Below are positions 34,994 through 43,820 of a DNA stretch of 53,660 nt, piece by piece. Below the pieces are notes generated by a model. That model was not told where the DNA came from. It did not search any database and worked only from the letters and a program-made list of their open reading frames with translations. Positions within the stretch are counted from its first letter, which is position 1. Each line of letters opens with the position of its first letter. This stretch comes from Candidatus Gottesmanbacteria bacterium RIFCSPLOWO2_01_FULL_39_12b (GTDB lineage Bacteria > Patescibacteriota > Microgenomatia > 2-02-FULL-39-11): contig MFJR01000007.1 of the NCBI GenBank assembly GCA_001780955.1, positions 139,053 through 192,712 on the forward strand, written 5' to 3'. Position numbers and translations under genes: made by a program.

Positions 34994-36005
34994 AGATATC
35001 GATAATAAAAAGATTTGGGAGAAATTCATAACGAAAAACTCTCCGCAAAGCGTGTTTCAATCATGGAATTGGGGAGAAACCATAAAAAAATGTCAAATGT
35101 CAAATGTCAAATGTCAAATGTTATGGAGATTGGGGGTTTATGATAAAGATAATTTAATTGGTATCGCCCAGGTGATCAAAGTCAAAGCAAAAAAGGGAAC
35201 TTTTTTGCACCTAAGACATGGCCCAGTTTTGAGTTTATGGAAAAAAGAATATTTTGAAAGTCTATTTACCCATCTTAAAAGTTTGGGAAAAAAAGAAAAC
35301 GCCTTCTTTATAAGAATTAGCCCGCTTTTACCGGAGAGTAAAGATAACAGAAACTTTTTCAGGAGATTCGGATTCATTCATTCTCCAATTCATAGAATGG
35401 ATGGGGAAGTATGTTGGGTTTTGGATTTGACAAAAAGCGAAGTTGAGTTACTTTCAGGAATGCGAAAAACCACGCGCTATCTCATAAGACAGGCAGAAAA
35501 ATTAGGAGTAAAAATAGTCAAAAGCACAGATCTTGCTGATATTGATGAGTTTTTGAAATTGTACGATACTACCGCCAAACGGCATCATTTCGTAAGGCAT
35601 ACAGGCATTAAAGAGGAGTTTACGGAGTTTCTTAAAGACGACAATATCATGCTTTTTAAGGGATACTACGCTAATAAATTGCTTTCGGCTGCCCTAATTA
35701 TTTTTTACAACTATCAGGCGATCTATCATCATAGTGCGTCAATCGAGCAAAAAATACCCGTAAATTACCTACTTCAGTGGGAAATTATCAAGGAGGCCAA
35801 AAATAGAGGTAAAAAAATATACAATCTTTGGGGAGTTGCGCCTAATAACAACCCAAGACATCCTTGGAAAGGTTTGACACTTTTTAAACAGGGTTTCGGT
35901 GGGAAGCAATTAGAGTATCTTCACGCAATGGACTATCCTCTTTCCATTAAATATTGTGCGACTTATTTAATTGAATATTTAAGAAAGTTATATAAAGGTT
36001 ACTAG
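34980..36005 (+). CDS. FemAB/FemX-type aminoacyltransferase (peptidoglycan bridge family)
   Basis: This GNAT-fold protein of 341 residues belongs to the FemABX family, which transfers amino acids from aminoacyl-tRNA to the murein stem peptide. Indicators are VFQSWNWGETIKK, LHLRHGPVLS, MRKTTRYLIRQAEKLGVKI and LWGVAPNNNPRHPWKGLTLF with KQGFGG. The seryl-type coiled arm is not obvious, as in many CPR versions. A four-copy heptamer repeat (35090-35117) encodes the unusual CQMSNVKCQM peptide near residue 37. It is coupled to the DegT gene and followed by dgkA and mraY. The amino acid added is unknown. Confidence 0.85.
   Translation: MLQIKDIDNKKIWEKFITKNSPQSVFQSWNWGETIKKCQMSNVKCQMLWRLGVYDKDNLIGIAQVIKVKAKKGTFLHLRHGPVLSLWKKEYFESLFTHLKSLGKKENAFFIRISPLLPESKDNRNFFRRFGFIHSPIHRMDGEVCWVLDLTKSEVELLSGMRKTTRYLIRQAEKLGVKIVKSTDLADIDEFLKLYDTTAKRHHFVRHTGIKEEFTEFLKDDNIMLFKGYYANKLLSAALIIFYNYQAIYHHSASIEQKIPVNYLLQWEIIKEAKNRGKKIYNLWGVAPNNNPRHPWKGLTLFKQGFGGKQLEYLHAMDYPLSIKYCATYLIEYLRKLYKGY
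35090..35121 (+). repeat. Heptamer tandem repeat ATGTCAA x4 in the FemAB gene
   Basis: Four exact ATGTCAA units cover 35090-35117, and a partial fifth (ATGT) follows. Seven is not a multiple of three, so gain or loss of one unit would shift the frame. The reading frame is open through it at present. Confidence 0.8.
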
Positions 36006-36014
36006 TGTTATAAT
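36006..36014 (+). promoter_or_regulatory. Extended -10 promoter element before dgkA
   Basis: TGTTATAAT gives a TGn-extended consensus -10 just after the FemAB stop codon. The GTG start of dgkA is 9 bases further on, so transcription would begin within a few bases of the start codon. No clear -35 is seen, as is normal for extended -10 promoters. Confidence 0.45.
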
Positions 36015-36023
36015 AATAGAAAC

Positions 36024-36392
36024 GTGAGATTTTTAAGACAGCATCATATATCATTTAAAAATGCCCTCTCGGGTTTGAAGTGGGCATTTACGACACAACC
36101 TAATTTCCGCGTGCATTTTTCCCTGGCTTTTTTAGCAGTTTTATTGGCTTTTATACTTAGCGTAAGTTATCTCGAAATGACAATCTTAATATTAACTATC
36201 GCCTTTTGTTTAGGTATTGAAATGGTAAATACATCAATTGAAGCCATGACAGATTTAATAACGACAAAATGGGCAAGTCAGGCAAAAATCGCAAAAGACG
36301 TAGCGGCCGGCATGATGCTTTTAACTGCTTTTGGATCTGTAATTGTAGCGATGTTTATCTTTCTTCCAAAAATCTGGCGATTATTATCATAA
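36024..36392 (+). CDS. dgkA: Diacylglycerol/undecaprenol kinase family protein
   Basis: This small integral membrane kinase of 122 residues has three hydrophobic segments. Family motifs are ALSGLKWAFTTQPNFRVHF and EMVNTSIEAMTDLI. The nucleotide-binding AKIAKDVAAGMMLLTAF segment is also present. DgkA relatives in Gram-positive bacteria phosphorylate undecaprenol, which would recycle or supply the lipid carrier used by MraY next door. A GTG start follows an extended -10 box by 9 bases. Confidence 0.88.
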   Translation: MRFLRQHHISFKNALSGLKWAFTTQPNFRVHFSLAFLAVLLAFILSVSYLEMTILILTIAFCLGIEMVNTSIEAMTDLITTKWASQAKIAKDVAAGMMLLTAFGSVIVAMFIFLPKIWRLLS

Positions 36393-36410
36393 GATTGATT
36401 TATATTACTT

Positions 36411-37448
36411 ATGGGATATTTACTAGGAATTTTATTAGTTTCATTTATTGTTAATGCATTAACTCTTATTCCATTTATAGGTATATTATATAAATTAAAA
36501 TTACAGAGACAGCATCAAAAAACTAAAGATGTATTTAATTTACCAACTCCTATTTTTGACAATATTAATAATAAAAAAAAAGGTATCCCAATAGGTGGGG
36601 GGTTTCTCATCATTATTACAGTCACCATAATTTTTTTACTTTCATTTCCCATTCTCTTTTATTTTTGGGTACCGATAACATCAATCTACACAAATATTGC
36701 AAGTGAATTGAAGGTTCTCCTTTTTTCTTTCATCTCATTTGGGTTAATTGGTTTATACGATGATATAAAAAAAATATTTTTGGGTAAATCAGATAAGTTT
36801 TTTGGTCTTAGCTTAAAACATAAATTATTATTTGAAATAATATTATCATCATTGATCTCATTTTGGCTCTATAAAGAGCTTAAAATAGAGATTATTCACA
36901 TACCATTTATTGGGGTGATAGATATCGGAATTTTCTATATATTCTTCTCGACATTCGTTATCACCTCATTTGCAAATGCCTTTAACATCACAGACGGACT
37001 TGATGGCTTAGCTTCAGGTGTTCTTGTAATAGCATTAATCGCCTTCTGGGTAATTTCTAACTCAATCTTAGATACTCCTTTATCACTCTTTATAGCAATA
37101 TGGTTGGGGGCGCTAATTGCCTTTCTTTATTTCAATATCTATCCGGCGAGGATCTTTCTAGGAGACGTAGGGGCGTTATCCTTTGGGGCTACATTTGCCG
37201 TCATCGGTCTTTTATTAGGTAAAACGTTTTCATTAATTGTGATTGGAGGATTGTTCGTCGCAGAAATATTGTCCTCTTTTCTTCAGCTGGCAAGTAAAAA
37301 ATATAGAAATAAGAAGCTGATCAAGGTTGCCCCTTTACATTTGTGGTTTCAGGAAAGAGGTTGGCATGAATCTACGATCGTTTTTCGGGCCTGGATAGGG
37401 ACAATTATTCTCTCATTTATAGGTTTATGGTTAGCTTTTATACGATGA
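36411..37448 (+). CDS. mraY: Phospho-N-acetylmuramoyl-pentapeptide transferase
   Basis: MraY makes lipid I from UDP-MurNAc-pentapeptide and undecaprenyl phosphate. The 345-residue protein has about ten membrane segments. Conserved parts are GIPIGGGFLIIIT, the Asp pair in GLYDDIKK, NAFNITDGLDGLASG and FLGDVGALSFGA. The last cytoplasmic motif, normally PIHHHFE, is changed to PLHLWFQERGWHES, so two of three histidines are missing. Gene order before ftsW and murG supports MraY over other members of the superfamily such as WecA. Confidence 0.88.
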   Translation: MGYLLGILLVSFIVNALTLIPFIGILYKLKLQRQHQKTKDVFNLPTPIFDNINNKKKGIPIGGGFLIIITVTIIFLLSFPILFYFWVPITSIYTNIASELKVLLFSFISFGLIGLYDDIKKIFLGKSDKFFGLSLKHKLLFEIILSSLISFWLYKELKIEIIHIPFIGVIDIGIFYIFFSTFVITSFANAFNITDGLDGLASGVLVIALIAFWVISNSILDTPLSLFIAIWLGALIAFLYFNIYPARIFLGDVGALSFGATFAVIGLLLGKTFSLIVIGGLFVAEILSSFLQLASKKYRNKKLIKVAPLHLWFQERGWHESTIVFRAWIGTIILSFIGLWLAFIR

Positions 37449-37467
37449 CGTTATTTGTTGCACTTAG

Positions 37468-38586
37468 ATGATAAAAGACAGGCCTTTAAAATTATTGAAA
37501 CAACAGAAAAAAGTTGACTTTTGGATTATATTATTAACTCTAATATTCAGTTTGTTCGGAATTTTGATGATATATGAAGCCTCAAATGTGATAGCGTTTA
37601 AAGATTTTGGTGATAAATATCATTTTGTAAAAGATCAGATGGTGTGGTTTGGTATTGGTCTAGTAGCATTGATGATTACGAGTCGCATATCATATAAACG
37701 CTTAAATTTTATATCAGTAATCATACTGATATTTTCAATAATTTCTTTGATAGGAGTGTTTATTCCCGGCGTAGGAATTAAAATCTATGGTGCACGACGT
37801 TGGATTGGACTGGGAGGATTTAGTTTTCAACCATCAGAGCTTGCTAAATTAAGCTTAATCGTATATTTATCTAGCTGGTTGTCTTCCTCATCTAAGGAAA
37901 AGGGCCGTTTTATTGCCTTTCTGCTCCTTTTCTGTTTAATTGTTGGTTTGATAATTCTACAACCGGATTTAGGGACCGCAATAATTATTATAAATATTTT
38001 TATTTCAATGTATTTTCTTTCTGGAGCATCGATATGGCATTTTATATTTATCTTACCGATAGTTTTAATGACGGTAACAGCATTGGCAATATTTTCACCT
38101 TATAGATTTGCTAGAATTACAACTTTTTTAAATCCGAATATAGATCCATTGGGCGCGTCTTATCATATCCGCCAGATATTAATATCGCTTGGATCAGGTG
38201 GAATTTGGGGGTTAGGTTTAGGGTCTTCTATCCAAAAATATCAATTTTTACCTGAAGCAACGACAGATTCAATATTTGCCATTATTGGGGAAGAATTTGG
38301 TTTCATTGGCGCGATATTAATAATAATACTTCTCATTGTATTTATTTATAGATTGATTTTGGTTGCCAAATATGCGCCAGATAAACAAAGTTATTTACTG
38401 TCGTGTGGAATATTTACTCTTTTTGCTTCTCAAACTGTAATTAATTTAGGTTCGATGGTAACTTTATTTCCATTGACCGGAGTTCCGTTATCTTTTTTAT
38501 CTTACGGAGGTTCAAATTTAATAATTTCTTATATCGCAATAGGTATAATATTAAATATCAGCCGTCAGAGTATTAAAAAAAGTTAA
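37468..38586 (+). CDS. ftsW: Septal peptidoglycan glycosyltransferase FtsW
   Basis: This SEDS-family polymerase of lipid II works with FtsI at the septum. Ten hydrophobic segments are visible in 372 residues. Key blocks are GARRWIGLGGFSFQPSELAK, LQPDLGTAII, SGGIWGLGLGSSIQKYQFLP and EATTDSIFAIIGEEFGFIG. The family ends PLSFLSYGGSNLI. A second SEDS gene at 48949 has RodA-type features, which together with operon position identifies this one as FtsW. Confidence 0.92.
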   Translation: MIKDRPLKLLKQQKKVDFWIILLTLIFSLFGILMIYEASNVIAFKDFGDKYHFVKDQMVWFGIGLVALMITSRISYKRLNFISVIILIFSIISLIGVFIPGVGIKIYGARRWIGLGGFSFQPSELAKLSLIVYLSSWLSSSSKEKGRFIAFLLLFCLIVGLIILQPDLGTAIIIINIFISMYFLSGASIWHFIFILPIVLMTVTALAIFSPYRFARITTFLNPNIDPLGASYHIRQILISLGSGGIWGLGLGSSIQKYQFLPEATTDSIFAIIGEEFGFIGAILIIILLIVFIYRLILVAKYAPDKQSYLLSCGIFTLFASQTVINLGSMVTLFPLTGVPLSFLSYGGSNLIISYIAIGIILNISRQSIKKS

Positions 38587-38589
38587 ATT

Positions 38590-39759
38590 ATGGGTCCCAA
38601 AAAAATCTTAATCTGCGGAGGTCATTTATCACCAGCTCTAGCATTGATAGAAAAATTAAAAGAGAATAAATTATATCAGATTATTTATATTGGTAGGAAA
38701 TTTGCTTTAGAAGGTGATAAAACAATATCTCTTGAATATAGGACGATAATAAATTTAAAAATTCCTTTTTTTACAATAACCACAGGCAGATTCCAAAGAT
38801 TTATTTCTCCCTGGTTCTTCGTATCCTTATTTAAAATTCCTATTGGATTAATACAAAGCTTTGTAATTCTATTGCGTGTCAGACCTGACCTGGTTATATC
38901 TTTCGGTGGTTACTTATCGTTACCCGTATGTATAAATGCCTGGCTGCTTAAAATCCCTATTTTAATTCACGAGCAGACACCAATCATGGGATTATCAAAT
39001 AGATTAATCGCTAAATTATCCAAAGCAGTCTGTCTATCCTGGCCCGAGACAAAATATGTTCCAGGTAATACCCGAATATATTTAACCGGGATTCCGGTCA
39101 GGAAAAGTATTATTGATCCGATAAACAGTTCTATTCTGGACTTTGGAGACAGAAACTGTCCACTCATATATATTACCGGTGGAAGTTTAGGGGCGCAATC
39201 GATCAACAAGATTATTGGTGAGGTTTTACCCCAATTAGTTCGACACTATAGGATTATTCACCAGAGTGGTAGAGCACAAAATGAGAGGGATTATAAAAAT
39301 TTACAAAAAATAAAGAGTGCTTTGCCGAACAAAACAAAAAAAAACTATAAATTAGTTAAACTTATCGATCCGGATGAAATTGGTAATATATTACATCATG
39401 CGGATCTCTTGATCAGTCGTTCAGGAGCCAACACTGTAGCTGAAATAGCCTGTAATGGTATCCCAGCGATTTTAATTCCCTTACCCTGGGCGGCTAACAA
39501 TGAGCAAGAATCAAATGCTTCTATATTAGAGAAATATGGTTTAGCACAAATTGTAAAACAGTCTGAGTTAAACCCCAAATCGCTTTTAACAGCAATTGAA
39601 AAAAATATAGGAAAAAAATCCCAATCTAATTTTCGTAGAAATACCGAATATAAATTCATCGCTACTCAAAGCGTTTCAAAAATGACAGAAGTAATAAGTT
39701 CATTATTATCCATGATTGATTTGAATAATGAGAAGAGCCAAACATTTTTTTTCCTATAA
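38590..39759 (+). CDS. murG: UDP-GlcNAc:lipid I N-acetylglucosaminyltransferase MurG
   Basis: MurG adds GlcNAc to lipid I to make lipid II at the inner face of the membrane. The GT-B protein has 389 residues. The N-terminal glycine loop is shortened: KKILICGGHLSPALALIEKL lacks three residues of the usual GGTGGHxxPA. Other motifs are intact: LVISFGGYLSLPVCINAW, HEQTPIMGLSNRL, YITGGSLGAQSINKII, LISRSGANTVAEIA and PLPWAANNEQESNA. It overlaps ftsQ by 32 bases. Confidence 0.9.
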   Translation: MGPKKILICGGHLSPALALIEKLKENKLYQIIYIGRKFALEGDKTISLEYRTIINLKIPFFTITTGRFQRFISPWFFVSLFKIPIGLIQSFVILLRVRPDLVISFGGYLSLPVCINAWLLKIPILIHEQTPIMGLSNRLIAKLSKAVCLSWPETKYVPGNTRIYLTGIPVRKSIIDPINSSILDFGDRNCPLIYITGGSLGAQSINKIIGEVLPQLVRHYRIIHQSGRAQNERDYKNLQKIKSALPNKTKKNYKLVKLIDPDEIGNILHHADLLISRSGANTVAEIACNGIPAILIPLPWAANNEQESNASILEKYGLAQIVKQSELNPKSLLTAIEKNIGKKSQSNFRRNTEYKFIATQSVSKMTEVISSLLSMIDLNNEKSQTFFFL

Positions 39760-40435
39760 GTTACTTAGAGTCCTTGTTTTAGGTAGTGTCTTAGTTATAA
39801 TTACCCTACAATTTCAATTAAAAAAAGTAATAGTAATTGCTCCAAGAATCAATAACATTCATTTAGAGATTCTTAATAATAAGAATTTACTATTTTTAAA
39901 TGTTGGTCAGATAAAACGGTCTATATTAGCAAATAATATGGATATCAAATCTTTAACTATTAAGAAAATATTTCCACAGACTCTGGAATTAGATTATATT
40001 TTAAGAGACCCTAAAGCAATTCTATCTAGTCCTCATGGATATAAACTCTTATCCGAAGACGGTATAATTATTAGTCAACAAACAAATAATGAACAAAATT
40101 TACCCGTAATTGAAACCTCTTCTTTGAATATTAACAGTAATAATGATTGGCGACTTCTTAAAGCTTTAACTTATCTAAAATTATTAACTAAACTGGATAT
40201 TAGCGTAAATAAAATAATCCAGGAAGATGATTTATCAGTCTATAAAATATTCCTAGGTGATAATTCTGAGATAATTATACCTCAAAATGCAGATCCGTAT
40301 TTAATAAGCCCCTCTTTACAATTAATTATCTATAGGTTTAGAATAGAAGGTAAATTTATTTCGATCATAGATTTTAGTTATGATAAACCGGTAGTAACTT
40401 TTAAAAATGGGGGAAAAACCTTATCACTTGAGTGA
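39728..40435 (+). CDS. ftsQ: FtsQ/DivIB-like division protein
   Basis: This 235-residue bitopic protein has a short basic cytoplasmic tail, one membrane helix (about residues 12-30) and an extracytoplasmic POTRA-like domain. The pattern FPQTLELDYILRDPKAIL, then YKLLSEDGIIIS, matches the end of POTRA and start of the beta domain in FtsQ. Position between murG and ftsA agrees. FtsQ links early and late divisome parts. Sequence similarity in this family is low, so order is a main support. Confidence 0.82.
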   Translation: MRRAKHFFSYKLLRVLVLGSVLVIITLQFQLKKVIVIAPRINNIHLEILNNKNLLFLNVGQIKRSILANNMDIKSLTIKKIFPQTLELDYILRDPKAILSSPHGYKLLSEDGIIISQQTNNEQNLPVIETSSLNINSNNDWRLLKALTYLKLLTKLDISVNKIIQEDDLSVYKIFLGDNSEIIIPQNADPYLISPSLQLIIYRFRIEGKFISIIDFSYDKPVVTFKNGGKTLSLE

Positions 40436-40447
40436 TCAATTTAACAT

Positions 40448-41761
40448 ATGAGCAAGAAAATAGTGGCAGGAATTGACATCGGAACTACTAAAATATCGAC
40501 AATTATTGCTTCTCAACCCGAAAGCGGTTTATTGAATGTATTAGGAGTATCAACGAACTACAGTCGGGGTATCAGAAAGGGTCAGATAGTAGATATCGAA
40601 GAAGCAACGGGTTCAATTGTTGAAAGTCTTGAAGCTGCTGAGAGGATGGCGGGGTATTCAATATCCTCTGCGTTTCTTTCTGTTGGAGGCGCTCATCTAG
40701 CTTCACAAAACTCTCATGGAGTTGTTGCTGTATCTGAGCCACATAAAGAAATTTCTACTGACGACATTAAACGTGCAATCGATGCCGCCAGGGCAGTCTC
40801 CCTGCCTTCAACCCGTGAGATCTTACATGTACTTCCAAGAGAATTTATTGTTGATTCTCAGGAAGGAATAAAAGATCCAGTTGGAATGACTGGAGTAAGG
40901 TTGGAAGTAAATACCCACCTGATAACGGTAGGTTGCACGGCAATAAGAAATCTTGAGAAATGTGCTTCTTTAGTTGGGATAGACGTGGATGGTTTTGTGT
41001 TTAGCGGATTGGCATCAGCAACCAGTGTCCTGACAGAGACGGAAAAGGAATTAGGGGTGGTTTTCGTGGATATAGGTGGTGGAACAACAGATATTTGTAT
41101 TTATATAGATGGTGCTTTGACATATTCGTCTGTTTTACCAATTGGGGCAAGAAATATTACTAATGATCTGGCGATAGGACTTCGTATTTCACTGGAAAGT
41201 GCCGAAAAAATAAAATTACTCCTTAATAAAAAAGAGACTGAGGTAATTGTTCCTTATGAAAAAATAGCAGAAACAATGAAAAGAGATAAAGGGAAAGAAA
41301 ATACTTACGATGATATAGATCTGACAGATCTTCATTTACCTGAAGGTATTCAAAAAGTTTCTAAGAAAACTCTGATTGAAGGTATTATCAAGCCGAGATT
41401 AAATGAGATTTTTACCATGATTGGCCTAGAATTAAAAAAAAGTGGTTACGGAGGGCTCACTCCGGCAGGAATTGTGATAAGTGGCGGAGGAGCTGAAACA
41501 TTATCCATTGTTGAAGCTGCAAGACGTAATCTAGCCATGCAAGTGCGTATAGGTACACCGAGTAATGTGACAGGATTAATAGATGAAATTATTATTCCAA
41601 GTTATGCCTGCGCAGTCGGATTAGTTCTCTATGCGGCAAAGTCAGGTTTTTCAATGAAAGAAAAATTTTCTATAAACAAAATAGGTAAGTTTACCGGAAA
41701 ATTACCCATTGGAGGGATAGCAGGGAAAGTCGTAGATTTAATTAAGTCGTTTCTTCCATAA
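40448..41761 (+). CDS. ftsA: Cell division protein FtsA
   Basis: This actin-like ATPase anchors FtsZ to the membrane. The phosphate-1 motif is VAGIDIGTTKISTIIA, the 1C domain includes GYSISSAFLSVGGAHLASQN, and phosphate-2 is VVFVDIGGGTTDICIYID. The adenosine motif is GIVISGGGAETLSIV. The end (IAGKVVDLIKSFLP) is amphipathic, as expected for the membrane-targeting helix. Length is 437 residues. FtsZ follows 35 bases later. Confidence 0.95.
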   Translation: MSKKIVAGIDIGTTKISTIIASQPESGLLNVLGVSTNYSRGIRKGQIVDIEEATGSIVESLEAAERMAGYSISSAFLSVGGAHLASQNSHGVVAVSEPHKEISTDDIKRAIDAARAVSLPSTREILHVLPREFIVDSQEGIKDPVGMTGVRLEVNTHLITVGCTAIRNLEKCASLVGIDVDGFVFSGLASATSVLTETEKELGVVFVDIGGGTTDICIYIDGALTYSSVLPIGARNITNDLAIGLRISLESAEKIKLLLNKKETEVIVPYEKIAETMKRDKGKENTYDDIDLTDLHLPEGIQKVSKKTLIEGIIKPRLNEIFTMIGLELKKSGYGGLTPAGIVISGGGAETLSIVEAARRNLAMQVRIGTPSNVTGLIDEIIIPSYACAVGLVLYAAKSGFSMKEKFSINKIGKFTGKLPIGGIAGKVVDLIKSFLP

Positions 41762-41796
41762 TCAACAATTAACTGCTCAGAAAGGAATCTACATTT

Positions 41797-42900
41797 ATGT
41801 TAATTAAACCAGATATCGCCAAATTTGCAAAAATAAAAGTTGTAGGAATAGGAGGAGGAGGATGCAATGCAATTAATTCAATGATATCTTCTTCCCAGGT
41901 ACAAGGGGTGGATTTTATAGGTATCAACACAGATGGTCAGGCATTATTAACATGCAGCGCTTCAATTAAAATTCAAATTGGAGAAGATTTGACCAAAGGA
42001 TTAGGGGCTGGCGGAAATCCTGAGATAGGAAAACAAGCTGCGGAAGAATCTAGAGATTTGGTTAAAGACGCGCTGATAGATTCAGATATGGTATTTCTAA
42101 CCTGTGGCGAAGGTGGGGGAACTGGAACTGGAGCGACTCCTCTCATCGCTGAAATAGCCAAAGAATTAGGAGCATTAACGGTTGCAGTTGTGACTAAACC
42201 ATTCGCTTTTGAAGGTACAAGAAGAATGATTGCCGCTGAAGAAGGCGTCTTAAATCTCAAAGAAAAAGTTGACACGCTTATTGTTATACCTAATCAAAGA
42301 ATTCTGGACGTTGTCGATAAAAAAATGACACTTGTGGAAGCATTTCGAATCGTTGATTCAGTTTTGGGACAGGGTGTAACAGGAATATCAGATCTAATCA
42401 CTTTACCCGGCCTTATTAACGTAGATTTTGCTGACGTTCGAACGATTATGCGAAGCGCCGGATCAGCTCTTATGGGTATTGGAACCGGCGTAGGTGAAAA
42501 TAGAGCTTCAGCTGCAGCGAGGATGGCGATTTCCTCACCCCTCTTGGAAATATCAATTGATGGAGCAAAAGGAGTTCTTTTCAATATTACCGGTGGAGCT
42601 GATTTAACCATGAATGAGGTAGATGAAGCCTCTAAGCTTATCGCTGCTGCAGTGGACGCTGATGCCAATATTATCTTCGGGGCTACAATTGATGAGCAGA
42701 TGGTAGATCAAGTAAAAATAACGGTAATTGCAACCGGATTTGACGAGACAAAAAGACGTTTAAGAGAGTTATCCAAAAAAGTGGAAACTCCTCTAACCGA
42801 CGATCTCATAACTAGAAATATGGGATTAGATAATAAGGAAGATCAAACAGAAAATGATGAATGGGACATCCCCGCCTTCTTGAGACAAGGTAAACATTGA
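41797..42900 (+). CDS. ftsZ: Cell division protein FtsZ
   Basis: This tubulin-like GTPase forms the Z-ring. [16 protein letters not shown] starts the nucleotide domain, and the tubulin signature GGGTGTG is at residues 106-112. The T7-loop synergy region is [11 protein letters not shown]. After a short linker ([10 protein letters not shown]) the conserved C-terminal peptide reads WDIPAFLRQ, the FtsA-binding part. AAAGGA (41781-41786) is a likely Shine-Dalgarno. The stop codon lies in the first bases of a 52-bp tandem repeat, so a variable island begins directly at the gene end. Confidence 0.97.
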   Translation: MLIKPDIAKFAKIKVVGIGGGGCNAINSMISSSQVQGVDFIGINTDGQALLTCSASIKIQIGEDLTKGLGAGGNPEIGKQAAEESRDLVKDALIDSDMVFLTCGEGGGTGTGATPLIAEIAKELGALTVAVVTKPFAFEGTRRMIAAEEGVLNLKEKVDTLIVIPNQRILDVVDKKMTLVEAFRIVDSVLGQGVTGISDLITLPGLINVDFADVRTIMRSAGSALMGIGTGVGENRASAAARMAISSPLLEISIDGAKGVLFNITGGADLTMNEVDEASKLIAAAVDADANIIFGATIDEQMVDQVKITVIATGFDETKRRLRELSKKVETPLTDDLITRNMGLDNKEDQTENDEWDIPAFLRQGKH

Positions 42901-42998
42901 TTATTCAATTCGGCAAGGCAAGCCCGCATTCCTGAGGCAGGGGAAGCATTGATTATTCAATTCGGCGAGGCAAGCCCGCATTCCTGAGGCAGGGGAAA
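42895..42998 (+). repeat. 52-bp tandem direct repeat at the 3' end of ftsZ
   Basis: Two copies (42895-42946 and 42947-42998) differ at only two positions, including ggcAagg versus ggcGagg. Each contains CCTGAGGCAGG, a small hairpin with a CCTG/CAGG stem, and is more GC-rich than surrounding DNA. The first six bases are the end of ftsZ including its stop. A diverged third copy lies just before ileS (45917-45941). Confidence 0.85.
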
Positions 42999-43053
42999 CA
43001 CTAATGCCTTTTTCGACATCCTTCGCGTTAGGTTAGAAAAGAGTCTTTTGTAG

Positions 43054-43059
43054 TATAAT
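43054..43059 (+). promoter_or_regulatory. -10 box and Shine-Dalgarno region of the hicB-like gene
   Basis: A consensus TATAAT lies 21 bases before the hicB ATG. An AGGAG at 43069-43073 is 7 bases from the start codon. No good -35 is seen. The pair therefore probably has its own promoter, separate from the dcw operon. Confidence 0.4.
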
Positions 43060-43080
43060 AATTCTATCAGGAGTAATTTT

Positions 43081-43317
43081 ATGACTAAAAACCTTTCCTA
43101 TCTAATTGAGTTAACCTATGATAAAGACTACAAAGGCTATGTGGCTGATGTGGTTAATTTATATGGCTGTATGAGCCAGGGAAAGACTAAAAAAGAGGCA
43201 ATAATAAACGCTAAAAAAGCTATAAAGGCATATATGGAAACCATTGAAAAAGCGGAAAGGGAAAAACCAATCCTTCAAGAAGTTGTCAGTATCCCGATAT
43301 CATTTGCAACCGCATAA
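43081..43317 (+). CDS. HicB-like antitoxin
   Basis: This 78-residue protein starts with a HicB-type partial RNase H-like fold. SYLIELTYDKDYKGYVADVV, then YGCMSQGKTKKEAIINAKKA and IKAYMETIEKAE, follow the GY..xPD/DL..C.s.G.T.eEA..n..eAi pattern of HicB proteins. No C-terminal DNA-binding domain is visible; the protein ends soon after the core. The next gene encodes a HicA-like toxin 12 bases downstream. The order antitoxin-toxin is opposite to the E. coli hicAB order but common elsewhere. Confidence 0.8.
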   Translation: MTKNLSYLIELTYDKDYKGYVADVVNLYGCMSQGKTKKEAIINAKKAIKAYMETIEKAEREKPILQEVVSIPISFATA

Positions 43318-43329
43318 CCTATTTCACTC

Positions 43330-43551
43330 ATGCCAAAACTCGCTAATATCTCTGGAAAAGAAGCAGTGAAGGCATTTAAAAAATCAGGATATACCCACAT
43401 TCATACTTCAGGTGATCACGCTATATTGCAAAAAGCAGGTTATCCAACATTATCTATTCCTCTACACAAAGAAGTGGCCAGATTTCTCTTGAAAGTACAA
43501 ATTAAAAGAGCCAAATTAACGGAAGTTGAATTCGTAAAATTACTTAAGTAG
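43330..43551 (+). CDS. HicA-like mRNA interferase toxin
   Basis: This 73-residue protein has a dsRNA-binding-like fold. ANISGKEAVKAFKKSGYTHI is the usual HicA start. The motif SGDHAILQKAGYPTLSIPLH contains the catalytic His that follows SG(S/D)H in the family, and LTEVEFVKLL ends it. Toxin members cut mRNA independently of the ribosome and are neutralised by HicB. The usual C-terminal GTLrxIL segment is altered to ARFLLKVQIKRA, so activity is not certain. Confidence 0.8.
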   Translation: MPKLANISGKEAVKAFKKSGYTHIHTSGDHAILQKAGYPTLSIPLHKEVARFLLKVQIKRAKLTEVEFVKLLK

Positions 43552-43797
43552 GATTTATCCTTGACTGTTTTGATTTATTTAATATCTAGATTGCTGTAGT
43601 GATCTATTTAAGGATCGTTGTCCCTAATTGCCTTTCTGACAACAACAATAACGTACCTACTGATAATTGGCGTAAGGTTATTACAGAAAAATCAGGTTTG
43701 GGGAGTATAGAATTAGTGACAAATTTTGAAGACCACTTAATGGAAAAGGGGCACATACAGTTTCAGTGTGAATCGGAGAGGAACGTGTTCCAGTCAC

Positions 43798-43820
43798 GGG
43801 GGAGTAGCTCAGTGGTTATA
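43798..43820 (+). pseudogene. tRNA 5'-half remnant
   Basis: GGGGGAG-TA-GCTC-AGTGGTTA has the acceptor 5' strand, the U8-A9 pair and the D-stem/D-loop of a tRNA. The D-stem is not closed (AGTC instead of GAGC), and no anticodon arm or T-arm follows. It looks like what remains after an insertion or recombination at a tRNA gene. Confidence 0.5.

Noticed and set aside
42895-42998. Tandem 52-bp units as a CRISPR array
   Set aside because: There are only two adjacent copies without spacers between them.
42999-43040. ATCCTTCGCGT sequence after the ftsZ repeats as another REP copy
   Set aside because: It shares only about ten bases with the ileS element and lacks the palindromic arms, so chance similarity cannot be excluded.
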